Of a DNA stretch of 64,000 nucleotides, positions 24,863 to 37,456 are shown piece after piece. Below the pieces are notes generated by a model. It saw nothing but the letters and a program-made list of their open reading frames with translations, was not told the origin of the DNA and ran no database searches. Origin of the DNA: Ettlia oleoabundans (lineage: Eukaryota; Chlorophyta; Chlorophyceae; Chlamydomonadales); the NCBI GenBank assembly GCA_019693395.1, contig JAAMXP010001383.1, forward strand, positions 1-64,000. Reading direction: 5' to 3'. Numbering within the stretch: position 1 is the first letter of the stretch; every line of letters starts with the position of its first letter. Both the position numbers and the translations under genes were made by a program.

Positions 24863-25508
24863 AAGGAAGGCTGATTCAAAAGAGAGGCAAGAATATTGAA
24901 GAGAATTATTACTTCAAAAAGTTGCAAGGCACAACCACCCATGTCCGTCCACACTCCCTGCTTCAAGGCTGTCGCTAGCAAACATGCAACCTTGTTGCTG
25001 TCGACATCAGAAGCCCAAAGTTCCTTCCACATCCTATTACATACGCCAGCTGATAACTGAGAAACAGAGGAACAACAGCGCAAGGAAGCTGTTCCAAGAC
25101 CCAGAGGATAGTACTGGTGAACCAACGCCAGACGCACACCTATGGCCTAGGCTGCCCTCTTGCGCCAGCGCACTGGTGCCGCCAGCTGGCCAGGTGGGTC
25201 TGCCAACGAGATGCCGCCTGAGACAGATATTCTTTATGCCCACTTCTACGCAGCAGCACCTGCATTCCACCGACACTTGTAACTTAGGCGGCGCGTCTGG
25301 GACCCGCCCCACAGACCTTGGCCCCTCAGGACCGCTTGGAAACAGTGATCAGCAGGTGTAAGCGATCCGGCATTGCGTAGCGGCCACCCGCCAATCCGCG
25401 CGGCTTCAGTCTCAAAGCCGCAGCTTTGTTGAAACCTGTGTTCCAACTCAAGCGGTTGTGTTCAAAGATCAGCTTTTCGCAGCCGCCCGCCAGCAGCCGC
25501 CGAGCAGC
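24863..25508. other. Divergent intergenic region; no gene seen
   Basis: Lies between the tentative start of the unrecognised leftward gene and the TLC-type gene. No conserved exon was recognised on either strand. Confidence 0.4.
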
Positions 25509-27066
25509 ATGGTGGTAGCTGCGCGCAAAGCGGCGGGAGGCGGCAGCCCCTCGTCGCCACAGCAAACTCACAAGCTGTCGCCACCCGTTGTGCTCCACGA
25601 CCGCTTCAACTTGATTGCGCTGCCCATCATTGGATGTATGGTGCTGGCGGGCTTGGTGGGGCTTATCGACACGCTGCTGGTGAGTTAAGAGCGGTAGCTG
25701 GAGTAGCCCACAAGTTGGGCACTGCCTGACCACCCCGTCCTGCCTGCGAAGCATTGCTTGCCTCAGCTGGAGCGCTTGCCTCTGTCGAGCGGCAGAAAAA
25801 GCTCTAATTTAAGCTGTGCACCAGTGTAGCAGTTGCTGGTGTGCAGTGCTGCGCCGCCAACCAGGCCCTTGCGCATCCGCCAGCCAACTTCTCAACACTC
25901 ACCCGATCTCAACACTCACCCGACTGCATTTTGCATGTTGAACTCCACCCGCTGCCCTGCCCAACTGCAGGTCACAAAGGCCTTCACAGTCTACATCTGC
26001 GGCGACCTGTTCTGGCTCATACTTGAGCCTAAAGCGGTGCCCTCAAGGTGAGGAGTATCTTATTGGTTGTCACGTGCAGCAGATGAGGATGGGTGTGTCG
26101 TTAAGCTGAGCGCATGACTATGGCGACCTCACCCCAAGCACCAGGCATGTATACTGGTGACTTCATCAATTTGCTGCGCTCAGCCACCTTCCTCCACCTC
26201 CTTCCACCGTTGCAGGCCGAGGGTGATCATCTGGCACCACATGGTGACCTTCCTGCTGCTGCAAATTCCGCTCAGGCACCCGCAGCTGGGCCGCTACACC
26301 TGCATGGTGAGGCAACCAACAGCCCTGCAAGTGCAGGCTGCAGCTTCTGCTTGCAGCTTGAAGCTGCATGCCTCTCTATTGCTAGCCCTTCCCGGTTGCA
26401 GCCTTCCTGGCTACAAACTCTCTCTTTGTGCAGCTGTTGAATGCTCTCGGCTGTATGCGCAGTTGTGTTCACCAGCAGATTCCCTTGTTGTTGCCCCACC
26501 TGCAGGATGGGCTGATAGAGTGGAACACTTTCTTCGTCATAGCCCGCCGCCAGTTTCCCAGCCACTACCGCCTCTTCAACTCCCTCTACTGGGCCACTTT
26601 CTACCCGCTGCGCCTCGTGCTCTTCCCCCTGCTGCTGCCGCTGTTCTGGAAGGAGATGCAGGTGGGCAGTGCACAGAGCGTGTTGAGGACAAGAGTGGGC
26701 TGTTGGGCGGCACATGGGCCGGGTGGGATATGTTCGGTAAAATTGGTGGCCAAGAGAGGCTGTCATGCGACATAGTTTGCCACACAGGTTGCCACGCATA
26801 CCAGGAGTCTGTCTGCTTGTATTAGGTGTGTGAAGTCTGCACTGTGGGGTTCTCAGTAAATGCACGGCAGCTCAATGCCGTCCTCTGCCCGCTTCTGCAC
26901 CAGATACTGCCGTGCCACATGATCACTGTATTCCGGTGTTCCCTTCTTTCTGTGCTTGCAGAATGGGTATGCGTGGTGGGAGACAGCAGCGGTTATGGGG
27001 ACACAGGTGTCCCTGTGTGTGTTCAACCTCTGGTTCCTTGTTGCCAGCTGGACACGCCGGCGATGA
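25509..27066 (+). CDS. TLC-domain-like multi-pass membrane protein
   Basis: Five exons in phase (25509-25679, 25971-26047, 26216-26306, 26506-26661, 26962-27066) give 199 residues. After a Ser/Pro-rich N terminus there are about five hydrophobic helices. The family-like core is HHMVTFLLL, then LDGLIEWNTFF-type sequence (here MDGLIEWNTFFVIARR) and a following helix with PLRLVLFP. This matches TLC (TRAM/LAG1/CLN8) proteins, a fold that includes ceramide synthases and uncharacterised plant membrane proteins. The paired histidines are present, but I see no ceramide-synthase-specific motif, so catalysis is not claimed. Likely in the ER or another endomembrane. TGTAA near 27183 is a likely polyadenylation signal. 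Confidence 0.75.
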
Positions 27067-27739
27067 AGCAGCTGGGAATCATACCCAAATCAACCGCATT
27101 TTACGACAAGAAAGATTCTCAGCAACCATTCGAGCACCTGCATTCAAACACCTTGATTGCAGGACATTGTGTGCCCTCCCGCTGTAAATGAACTGTTTTT
27201 TTTTTTAACTAGCACTGCATCCATACATGCCCCTTTAGAAAGTTACATGCCATCATGACTGGGGTTTGCCACCGTCTGTCCCCCTTTTGCCAGGGCGCCT
27301 GCGCCACAATTTTGCACTGCCCGTGCATCCAGAAGTGCTGTCCCGCCAGGCAGCCAGCTAGCCTATGTATGCTACCTCGACTTTGCACCATCTTTGCACC
27401 ACATGCTTGGGACTTTTGATATGCCCCTCACGCCTTTTGCTCTGCCACACACCAGGATTACAACCTGTCCTGGCTCATTTTGCGATGTAGACTCTTCTGA
27501 CTGCAACCGTCCATTCAGAGAACAACCATAAGGTGCAAAGGCACAATAACACCAGACATCCAGCAGGCAGTACAGCAGGCAGTACATGAAGAATGCACTG
27601 GGATCAAGCCGTTATCAATCATTTCTAGAAACGATTGATAACTCCCTCAAGCACATAGACATTGCATGCATTCCTTGGAGTCTATATCTGAGCTGCTCTG
27701 TACAACCAACGACCGTTTGCTTTGCTAGGAGTGCGCGCG
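27067..27739. other. Convergent 3' flanks; no gene seen
   Basis: Contains the TGTAA signal of the TLC-type gene near 27183, followed by an A/T run. No coding exon was recognised. Confidence 0.5.
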
Positions 27740-28953
27740 TCACCCGCTTCCTTCCTTGCTGTATGCCATCTGCCAGAACTCCCGCTCCAGCCGGCACACC
27801 TGTAGGAAAATTGATGCCGCCTCCACCCTGCAACGCCACACATGCACAGCGGCCTCAGCTGGCCGTCGCTTACCTGGACTGCCCCAGCTGCAGTTTGCTG
27901 GACACTCATCCACTGGAACATCCAGAAAGACTCAAACACCTTCCTTACGGATGCTCAACCCGTCGGGAGCACCTCGCCGCACACTCACACCCACACCCAC
28001 ACACACCGCTATACATATAAACTGCGCATGTAGGTAGGTAGACGACTAGTAGGCCGCTAGTATGCAAGTGAATTTACTCACTTTTCCGCCTCGCTGGCCG
28101 CCGCCAAAGCGTCGTCTGCCGCTTGTTCGAGCTCCCTCACATACGCCCCAAAATCGGCACTTCCCCAACGCAGCCCGAATGTGTGGTAGGGCTCCGCCAT
28201 TGGCAGCTGGCTGCTCCAGGCCTCGTGGTAACAATGCTCAATCGCCCAGAAGGTCACAGCGTGCACAGCATAAGGCTGCTTGGCGGCGTTTCGCATGAGC
28301 TGGATGTAGAGCTGGCAGGTGGGGTGGGTGGGCGCATCCGGTGGCAGGCCCCGCTCCGTCGACAGAGCCTGCGAAGAAAGGTGGCAAACTGGGAATGACT
28401 GCTTACCTTTGCTTACGGTGGTCTACGTCCAACATATCAGGCACGGCACACTGGAGTAAAAATTGCAGGGGAGCAGCAATCAACCCGCAACAGTTGAAGA
28501 CTCAGAGGGTGGTGATGAAACCATTGCAGTGATTTGCCGCCACGCACCGCAAACCATCGCAGCTCATCTTTCAGCGCCGCGATGCCGCCTAGGAACAGAT
28601 CCATCTTTGATTCAGGTGCCTTGGCCAGCAGGGATCCCGCAAATCTCGTGAACTCAACCACAAAACGGCCATCCTGCGTACACAGGAAGGACAGGGTAGG
28701 GCGTAGCGGCAGTGATGCTTTCGCCAGTGGGTAGTTCATCAACCACTGCTTCGGACTGTGGTCCAACTTTTGCAGCTCAGACACTCGGTGGATCTGCTTT
28801 ATCAGAAGAGCCCCAACGTGCCTGCACCAGCCAGGCATTGAACTGCGCTTCCTGGATGCTGCCGCTCTTGCAGGCCTCCAAGAACGGGTGGCGGGTGGCG
28901 TGCCGCCAGGCCTCCCGGTTTTCGGCCAGCAGCGCTGCACAGCAAGCAGCCAT
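27740..28953 (-). CDS. TENA/THI-4 family protein
   Basis: Five exons in phase (28953-28822, 28673-28548, 28368-28082, 27943-27874, 27799-27740) give 224 residues. TENA/THI-4 proteins are all-helical, heme-oxygenase-like enzymes, several of which hydrolyse amino-pyrimidine salvage products in thiamine metabolism. Visible landmarks are ATRHPFLEACKSG, FNAWLVQ followed by FVVEFTRF, a LVKKEL-like segment (AALKDELRWF), Y-x-H-A with WAIEHCYHEAW, and the C-terminal LEREFWQMAY. The first intron is of GC-AG type: reading through a GT instead would delete two conserved residues. The start MAACC fits the usual length; an exon upstream near 29130 does not join in phase. Exact substrate is not predictable here. 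Confidence 0.82.
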
Positions 28954-30067
28954 GATGCCCGGCCTGCAAGGCACGGATCATCATAAGCTTGACGCGGTGC
29001 ATATGTGGGGGTGTGTATACATACTTCTGGGTAATTCTGACGCAGCACTGCTTGGAAGCCAGCAACTGGCGGCAGACGGGAAAACGCGGCGGCGGCTAAG
29101 GAATGCCAAGCCCGACCTCCAGCATAGCGCATTGGAATCGTCGTTCGTGTCAACTTCGACTCACGTGGGCAGGTGCAAAGCAGCACATATTGCTTCTTAC
29201 TCGGGACCGTCGCCTCAACCCGTCGCACCCACCTGTTCGTCCTTTAGCGAAGTTCACGAACTCGCCAAGCGACCAATATAACCAAACAATCAATATGCAC
29301 TTAGTCTTGGCTTGTTTTCTGACCACCGAAATATGCCAAGCCACCCAACTTCTCATGCCGCCCGTGGGGGCGCACGCTGAAACAACAAGCAAGCCGCTGC
29401 CTCTGGCTTGGCTATCCCAACCTCTGCCTCCTCATCCAGTCCAAGATACGAACGGGAACTGATTACAATGTGTGTTGGCGTGGTGCAGATGAGTGTCAAT
29501 GGCAGTGGAAAACCAGCTGACGCCACCAATCCGCAGCTCAAGTCCCCGCCACATATGGAATTAGCTACGGCAGTCAGCCATGCAGTGTCAAAACCCAGAG
29601 GAAGGAAGGAAGCTTGCTGATGTGATAGCAGCATGAGGTGTAGCGTGCAAGGAAGGTACAAGGAAATAAAAGCACAACAACAGCCGGGGGCATGGTTGGA
29701 GTTGGCAGAGCAGGGGTCCAGGAGCAGGGAGGTGGGCGCAGTGGCGCCCCCAACAGGGCAGCCCCAAGCCAGGCTGGCAGCTCAGTGTAAACATGCAGGC
29801 CACAGCCTACTTGGCAGCTACAAAGCTAAACCCTGCAACAGCAAAATGGTCGAGGGCTGCCACGACACGCCCAGCTGGCAGCAGCGCAAGCCCTGAAGGA
29901 CAGAGACCGGGTGGGATGGTGTGGTAATGGTGTGTTGGGGGTGGGTGTGTGGTGAAAAACTGGGGGAGGGAGAAGGTGGGGTGATGCCGCACGGAATGGG
30001 GGTGGGGAAAACGAAGTGGCAGAGTGGTGGGAAGGCAGCGACATTGCTGCTGCTGCTGGCTGGGCAC
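28954..30067. other. No gene seen between TENA start and PDK end
   Basis: About 1.1 kb between two leftward genes. TTACA near 29462 (TGTAA on the minus strand) may be the kinase polyadenylation signal. The right part is GT/GGG-rich on the plus strand. No convincing exon was found. Confidence 0.45.
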
Positions 30068-33000
30068 TCAGGGGAGCGGCTCCTGCACGTTGCCCAGGCG
30101 ATTGAGGTGGAGGTACGCATCTGCAGGGGAGTTGAAAAGGGAAAACGGGCAGGGCAGCGCAGAGGGGTCAGCTTGCAGCACAATGCGCCTCACAAACGCC
30201 CGCAATGAAGGCCAACCCCAGGCTAGTTCAATAAGGCAACCAGCCAGGAATGTGCTGGGCAGAACAGGGCGCACAGAGCCCCCCACCCCGCCCCCACCCC
30301 TTCCCTCCCCCGAACATAGGGAGACTGCAGCACCCACCTGTGCCATACCCCTCCATTGAAATGATGGAGAGGTCTCCACCAAAATACCGCGCGTACAGCC
30401 GACTGATGGGCAGGCCATAGCCGTAACTGCAGAAATGCAGTGGGGTACGTGGGGTGAGGCGGCAGGGCAGCGGGTTGAGACGGCAAGCCATTAGGGCGGT
30501 GAATGCTGAGACCACAGCATGGCATCGACACCATAGTAATTATCATGTCTAATCATGGCAGCACCAGAAGTGTGACTAGGCTGCTGGTTGCCTGGCTGCC
30601 ATAGGGTTCCTGGTTGTAATAGGCAGGGGAGAGAAGGCTGGGTGCTGGCTGCTCACCCCGCTAAGACAGAGGGTCCGTCTGCACCCTCTGTGCTGGAGCG
30701 ATCCATCTCGTCCAGCGGGCTCTTGGCTGCACGAGACGTACAAGAGGTGCAGTGGTGGTAACAATGGGTGCAGTGTAGGCATGTAGTGGCAGATGGGTGG
30801 CGGTCAGATGGCATGAGTGCAGGGCTTGAGCCAGAACAACAGCGCGGTGCCGACTGAGCTGTAGTCCTTCTAGATAGTTACGCTGCGGGACAGCCGGCTG
30901 GAACCATGTACAGCATGACGACATGATTGATGGCAGCGGGTCAGGCCAGCTAAGCTAGGTGTTGCCTGTGCTGACCAGACTTCGGTATTGCGCCGGCGCA
31001 GCACCCACCTGTGGTGTACAGGTACGTCCACATCTTGGGCAGGCCAGAGCGCGGGATGCCGCCACCCTCATCCGACACCTGCGGGGCAAGAAGCCAAGCA
31101 ATCAGGCAGCGCCAAGGGGGCGACTTATGCACAGGCAACGCTGTGCAAAACAAACATACTGTGTCATGCCCGACAGCACGCCGGCATGCAGCAAAGCAAT
31201 CGGAGGCTTTGCCTTCACTTCGTGCAAGTATAGCCCATTAATGCATTTATGTTTATTTTATTTTAATAGGGCATCTGTACATGACAGCTGGGCACCACTT
31301 AATCATCCTGCCAGTGCCAGCTCACCTTGATGGTGATGTCCTCCTCCCCCTCCGCCACCACCAAGCGTATGGGCGGAGGGTCGTGGTCACTGTCGTCAAA
31401 ACGGTCGTGCACAGCGCGCAGGCTGTTTTTCACCAGCTCAAACACCTGCAGCTAGGGGGTGGGGGACGGAGGAAAACAATGTGCGGCAGCAGGCCAAGCA
31501 GATTATATGGCCGGTGCAGAAGAGCGACTATTTTCAGCTGATTGCCGCTGCCCCTAAATATCATCGAGTGCCTCGACTAAGCTTAAGGTTGGCAATCTTG
31601 GGCAAGTCCCTCGTCGACAACCTAACAACCATGATGGCACAGGCACAACCACCTCCCTCGCCTCACCATGTGGTGCAGGTGGCTGGGCACATATGGGAAA
31701 GTGAAGGAGGGTTCCCCGTACACGGTCACATCGGGCGCCGACCCCTTCTCCCGCATGCATATGCTTCGCGCGTCGTCAATGGCGTCCTGGCACACGCCCG
31801 CAGGGCTGCACTTAGTGTCAATCAAACCAATGTGGTTCTCACGCTGCAAAGGGCGGGAAGGAAAGGCACATCGGCATGTGTTTAGGCAAGAGCATGGGAA
31901 CGGAGAAAGCTGCGGGTGCACCACCGTGCATCGCCGGTGCCTTTCAACCAGAGATCAAATGCCAACCCTGCTCGCTGAGACAAGAGGGGACCAGCGGTGC
32001 CAGCAGCCCAGAGGGCTTGCCATTCCGCCTCGCCTCACCGGCGGCTCGTGTAGTGCGATGTGCTGGCCAATGAGCATGCGGATGCCGATGCGGGACAGGT
32101 AGAAGCCGTCCAAAAACTGCGGGCGGTACGGCAAAGCGGCGGCGGCGGCGGCGGCGGGTGCAGGGTACGCCGGCAAATTCAGCAACGCAACGGGGAGCGT
32201 TGGGGCTCTGAGGTAGCAGGCCCTGCGCTGTGCATCCCACATTACAGGTGCCAACAACGCCCGGGAAGAGATCGCGTGTTCACGCCGGTGAAAAGGCTAA
32301 AACTCTCGGGAAATCTTCCTCGCGGTACCTCAGAACCATGAGCGCCCCCTCCTCCTCGCAAGAACACACCCTGCCAGCTCTGCCCCACCTGGTGGATGTC
32401 TGGGAGGTCGTCCAGCCCAATGGTCTGGCTCAACTCACGCTTAAGCTCTGCAGCAACAATTGGGGGCAGCTTGGCAGCACTCAGCTAGCACGCAGCACAC
32501 CTCAAAGCTGAAGAACGGCAGGCCGAAGGGCTACAATAGAAAAGGGACGGCAATCACACAGTCGAGCCACCAAAAGCATAGTGCTGCTCCAGTAGCATTG
32601 GTACACCAAACCCCAGAGAGTTTGCCATAGGCGCGCAAGTGGCAGGTACACGTGCAGCCAGCACCATCGCTCCATAACGGCAGCCAACACGCAGACCCAC
32701 TCCCGATTAGCCTGTAGCACTGCCGGCGCTGCTGCTGCAGCTGGCGCGCACCCGCCACGCCCATGGCCATGACTGGCACCACGTTTGTGTGCCGCCGGTA
32801 GATGTGCTGCAGCAGGCGCGTGAACTGAAGCTCGTCGCCGACGTCCTTGACTTTGGGGAAGCCACGTAGCTCACGGAACGACTCCACATACCAGTCGCGC
32901 ACCTGCGGCAATAGGGTGGGGAATGCTATTACAGCTCAATTGAGAGGAGCGCTGGTTGGCGCAGAAAGGGCGGCGCGCAATGCGCACACGAAAAGGCCGC

Positions 33001-33843
33001 GGAGCGTACAGCGCAGCAGCATGGCAGGGGTGCAAATCGGTGGCAACTAAGATAAGCTGGCATGCCCAGAAAGTGCAGAGCACCAGCGGCAGCGTGTAAA
33101 CTGCCAGCAACAGCGTTTGACTGCAACCGCAGCATGCCTCCACCAACTTTTCGCCGCCCCTAATGCAAAGGCTGCTTGATGCCTGCATTTTCCACTGTAC
33201 CTTAAGCACGTGTGGCTTGGCTGACAGCCCGTAGGGCAAGTTCTCAAGCTCTGCCACGCGATGTGACAATCGCACTGGCAGCTCGTTGTGCAAAAATTGG
33301 GCCGACAGGATGAGCTGGCGCTCAATCGGTTTGGACCCAAAGTCAAGCCTGCAATTGACCAGCGGGGTGCGACAGATTGACTGGCGCACAGTTTCGGGAT
33401 GTGCTGGTGCAGGCAGCGCAACCGCTTGCACCACAATGCAAAGTGGCGGCAGGGCAACAGTCGAGGGGCGGGGCTCCCGCCCCTGCTGCCAAGTCTTCCA
33501 GGCCCGAGGCCGGCTCGCGCGGCCTTTCTTGCACAAATAGCTTCCGCTATGCTGGTGCACCGTTCACAAAGCCGCTTGCGTGCTCACATGTACTTTAGGC
33601 TCACGCCTGTTTGCTTCTTCAGCGCGCACGCAAAGATATCATCGACGACTTCCCGACTGCAAACAGCAAGATGTAACGAGGCGCGCACGGTTGCCGACAC
33701 GCACTCTCAGGCGTCGGCCTTCCGCAAGCGAGATGGGGTTCTCACCTGAAGCTGTCTGCCAAGCGCACTCCTTGACGCGAGACATTCTTCAATATTTGAC
33801 TTGCAGCCAACCTGCTGCCAGCGACCAAAACGCTGGTAGCCAT
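30068..33843 (-). CDS. PDK: Mitochondrial pyruvate dehydrogenase kinase (PDK/BCKDK family)
   Basis: Eleven exons in phase, from 33843-33746 to 30120-30068, give 370 residues, the normal family length. These kinases phosphorylate and switch off the E1-alpha subunit of pyruvate dehydrogenase in the mitochondrial matrix. The short N terminus is basic and Ser/Ala-rich, like a presequence. Next come the helical-domain blocks ([39 protein letters not shown]). The GHKL ATP-binding boxes are complete: N-box [10 protein letters not shown]1 DEGGGI, and G2 [25 protein letters not shown] kinase is the main alternative; the sequence favours PDK but cannot exclude it. It is divergent from SLX1, with 245 bp between starts. 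Confidence 0.93.
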
Positions 33844-34088
33844 GTTGAGAGCTGGCTGTAGAGCCATACGGCGGGCTTGGAGGCTCTAAAGGGTTGACAG
33901 TTGCCTTTCTGGGGGCTCCATGGCAGCATGCACCTCCAAACCGCCTGCACGACGCGAAGAGAGAGCTATAGCTCTGGGTTTCTCCCAACGCACAGCACAG
34001 CAGGCTTCCTCCTCCCTCCCTTCCTCCTGCCTCTACCTGGCTCCCTGAGGCCTTGTGCATTTCCCGATCTCAGCTACAATATGTGCTG

Positions 34089-37000
34089 ATGTTGTTGGCG
34101 CGTCCAGGACGCCTTCTGGCTCTTGCAACAGCAGCCCGCAACTCCCCTGGCACTCCGTCACTTCGCAGCCGGCCTCAGCACCGCCCCTCGGTTTCGTCGG
34201 TAGCCTCCGACAGTTGTCCATCAACGCATCAAATCCATAGCGCTGCAAGCCGTGCTGCCACCGCTGCCGCCGTTGCAAGGGGCAGCGCAGTGGTGACATC
34301 TGCGGGCGGGCTGCCGCCACAAGGGCCCAGGGTGATGCGCGAGTTTTATGGGTGCTACCTGCTGGAGAGCAAGAATCCACGTGCCAAGGGTCGCAGCTAT
34401 GTGGGCTTCACGGTCAACCCCCGCCGCCGCATTCGCCAGCACAATGGAGAGCTCGTCAACGGCGCCTCCAAGACCAAGAGGTGAGCATAAGCTGTTCCGC
34501 TGTTGGGGGCAGTTGGTTTTATTGTTAGGAATACTCAATGCTCTGTTTAAGAATGTGCGTGTGCAACGAACCAGATCGACATGGACACACCCCAAGTTCA
34601 GTGAACAGGCAGTGCCCATATCCTTCTGCTGAACTGGCCAGCAGCCAGCTGCCGCATCTGTGCTGCTAGTGTTACTGTGCAACTATATTTACCGTGTAGG
34701 TGGAGACCCTGGGAGATGGTGCTGGTGGTGTACGGCTTCCCCACCCAGGTGCAGGCGCTGCAGTTTGAGTGGTGAGTTGTGTTGGCTCGCAAAACAGCGT
34801 TGGCAGCACATGGGCGGAGGGTTGCTACGGGTTTGTATGCACACCAGTGCATTCAGTGCCCTGCCCGCCACGAAAAAGAATGGTTTGAGTGAACTTTATA
34901 TAGTCAGATAAACAGGCAGCTGATGTGGTCGCCCATTTGCTCCTATTGCAGGGCCTGGCAACACCCAGAAAAATCTTTGGAAGTTCGGGCCATCGCAGCT
35001 AGGCTGGGTCGCCAGAAGCGCTATGGAGTGGCCGGCAAGGTGGGTCGTAGGGCAATGTGGGTCGTGCGATGGGAATGGATGTAGGTCGTGTGGCAGGTAC
35101 ATCGTGAAGGGGGTCGATGCTCCAAGCAGTGCACTGCGCTGTTGGGTACTGATCAATGGCGGTCGATGAGGAGGAATATACTATCAGCTCAGATGGCACC
35201 GCAACCTTCATCGATGAGTAGCGTGAGCTGCACCAGCTGTAGCCCTGATCTGGTGACACATCCAACAGTCCTGCACCCACCTGCCTGTCTTCCCCCCACT
35301 TCTTTCTCCCTGCAGGTCCTCTTATTGATGGAGATGCTGCGAGCAGAGCCTTGGTGTTACTACCCCCTCACCCTGCAGTTCCTGTCCAGCCAGCACTCAG
35401 CGCTTCGGGGCAAGTGCCCGCCGCCGCCAGCCCACATGCAGGTGCTGGTGGCGCCCTTGGAGGTGAGACAGCGGGCTGGCTTTTTGTCGCTGGGTTTCCC
35501 TCTCCTGCATATGCAGCTGATGAAAGGGAAGGTTGTGGTGTACGTCGAGTGGGGGCTGCATTGCCTCCAGCAGGGGATGCCAGCAATGCAATGCACCTCT
35601 CATCTCGAGCGGAATGTATTCAGCATGCTGCACTATGCGCGTTAAATGGCCTGTGATGCCTGCCTGCCTGTGTTCTGCCTCGCATGTGAGCCCTGACCGC
35701 CAGCTTCACCACTCCCTACTGCCTGCAGGCGCTGCCGGAAGGGGTAGAGGACTTAGAGGATCCAGAGCCAGAGGAGGGCGGCAGCGGGGAGGACTCTGGA
35801 AGCAGCAGCGAGGCAGAGGCGGAGGTTGAGGTTGAGGCAGGCAGCTGGAACATGTCGCTGCCTCCGCCCTCGCAGTCCGCCAGCATGCTGGCAGCAGCTG
35901 CTCCCTTACAGCAGCCGCCAGAGGAAGCAGCTGACAGCAGGGGCGCTGCGGCACTACTATCAGGCGACGATCAGCAGACCGCAGCGGCAGCCGAAGCAGT
36001 GCTGAAGGGCGGCAAGGGCAAGGGCAAGAGGGCCGCAGCACGTGCGGCGAACGCATGCAAGGTGTGCGGCAAGGCGGCCAACCGTACTTGGGTGCCCTGC
36101 GCCTGCTGCGGCATCCGCACGCATGTGGAGTGCCTGGCCCGGCATTTCCTGCAACCTGGAGGCAGCAGCGAAGCCGTTGATGGCGGCGCCTTGTGCGGTC
36201 AGCTGCCCAGCCGAGGCACCTGCCCTGGTTGCGGCCTGCCGTTGAACTGGATGGATGCGCTGCGCAGTGCTGAGAATGCGGGATGGGACAAGAACAAGAA
36301 GCGTGGTGGCAGGAGAGGCACCGGTGGCAGCGCTGGCATGGATGCTGTAGGCGGACAGGCAGATTCAATGCTGGCCGCTTCACAAAAGCAGCAGCAAGAG
36401 CAGCAGCAGCAGGCCTCCCCCACAGAGTCATCTGCAGGTGCAAAGCGCAACCCTTTGCGGAAGCCTCGCGGTCGCAAAGCCGGCACAGCGGCAGGTGCGG
36501 CAGCGGGCGCAGCGTCAGAGCAGCCAGCCGGCGGCAGCAGTGAAGCAGGGGCAGCAGCAGCTTCAGGGGTGGTGGTGGCAACAAAAAGGCGTGGCCGGCC
36601 TCGCAAGCTGCAGCCGCTGCTGGGACTTGACAGCAGCAGCGAGCCCAGCAGCAGCAGCATGGCTTTTCGCTCTCAGCAGGATGCGCAGCCGCCAGTGCAG
36701 CTTGCTCAATTGAGCGTTGGCGGTGGCAGTTGCGCGGGTCAGGATGTGCTCGAGGCTTTGCCTTGGGACGACTTTGGTCTGTCGTCGCCACCCCAGGCTG
36801 CTCACCCAGCTTTGGCTGGCAGCAGTGGCAGCCACGAGCCATTGTGGCAGCAGCATCGGCAGCAATCTGAGCCAGCCCAACATGCCGAGCAGCAGCAGCA
36901 ACAACATTTACAACGGCAACAGCAGGAAGTGGAGGTGGTGGAGTTGTGCGATTCAGATGAGGAGCTGCTGCGTGTGCCGCTTGCGGAGTGGCTAAGGCAG

Positions 37001-37456
37001 CAGGCACAGCATGTGCAACAAGTGCAGCAGCAGCCAACGCCGCAAGAGCGGGAGCAGAAGGCAGCGCAGGCGGCGCAGCTACATGTGCAGCAGTCGATGA
37101 AAGAGCGGCAGCAGCAGCAGGCCAGGCCAGAGCACCCAATGGGTTGTGAACACTTGTGCCCGGAGGAAGCCGCCGATGCCATCAGCCTCATCAGCCCCTC
37201 ACCCCTTCCCCTGTTGGAGCGGTTGAGGCAGCAGGCGGGTGGCAACGGTGGATGCGGCCGCAGCAATGGGCAAGACAGATTTCATTCCCCTCGCACCACG
37301 CCCTCCCCTGCGCCGCTGCGCAAGCTGCGGAAGTGCTTTCAGGAGCGGTTGCATGACAACGGCGGCAGTGGCGATGCAGATTTGATGCCAGCACAGCATG
37401 CTGGGCGCAGGCCCATAGCACATAGGGACGTTATTGTCATCTCTGACAGCGAATGA
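34089..37456 (+). CDS. SLX1: SLX1 structure-specific endonuclease subunit with long C-terminal extension
   Basis: Five exons in phase (34089-34480, 34700-34771, 34952-35039, 35316-35462, 35729-37456) give 808 residues, far longer than typical SLX1 (about 275-350). SLX1 with SLX4 cuts Holliday junctions and flaps. The GIY-YIG nuclease starts near residue 83 (FYGCYLL, then [19 protein letters not shown]) and includes [12 protein letters not shown]. The zinc-binding C-terminal domain is at about 343-399 (CKVCGK ... [12 protein letters not shown] ... [10 protein letters not shown]). Beyond it lies a Gln/Ala/Ser-rich tail with an AT-hook-like KRRGRPRK (about 519) and two acidic-flanked hydrophobic strings: [12 protein letters not shown] (about 634) and the very C-terminal VIVISDSE. 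A shorter start at Met 83 is possible. Confidence 0.92.

Noticed and set aside
29353..29661. Hydrophobic minus-strand frame between TENA and PDK
   Set aside because: No family resemblance and no splice context; likely the kinase 3' flank.
35706..37139. Very long minus-strand open frame opposite SLX1
   Set aside because: It is the antisense of the Gln/Ala/Ser-rich SLX1 exon; GC-rich repeats keep the opposite frames open, and it lacks conserved motifs.
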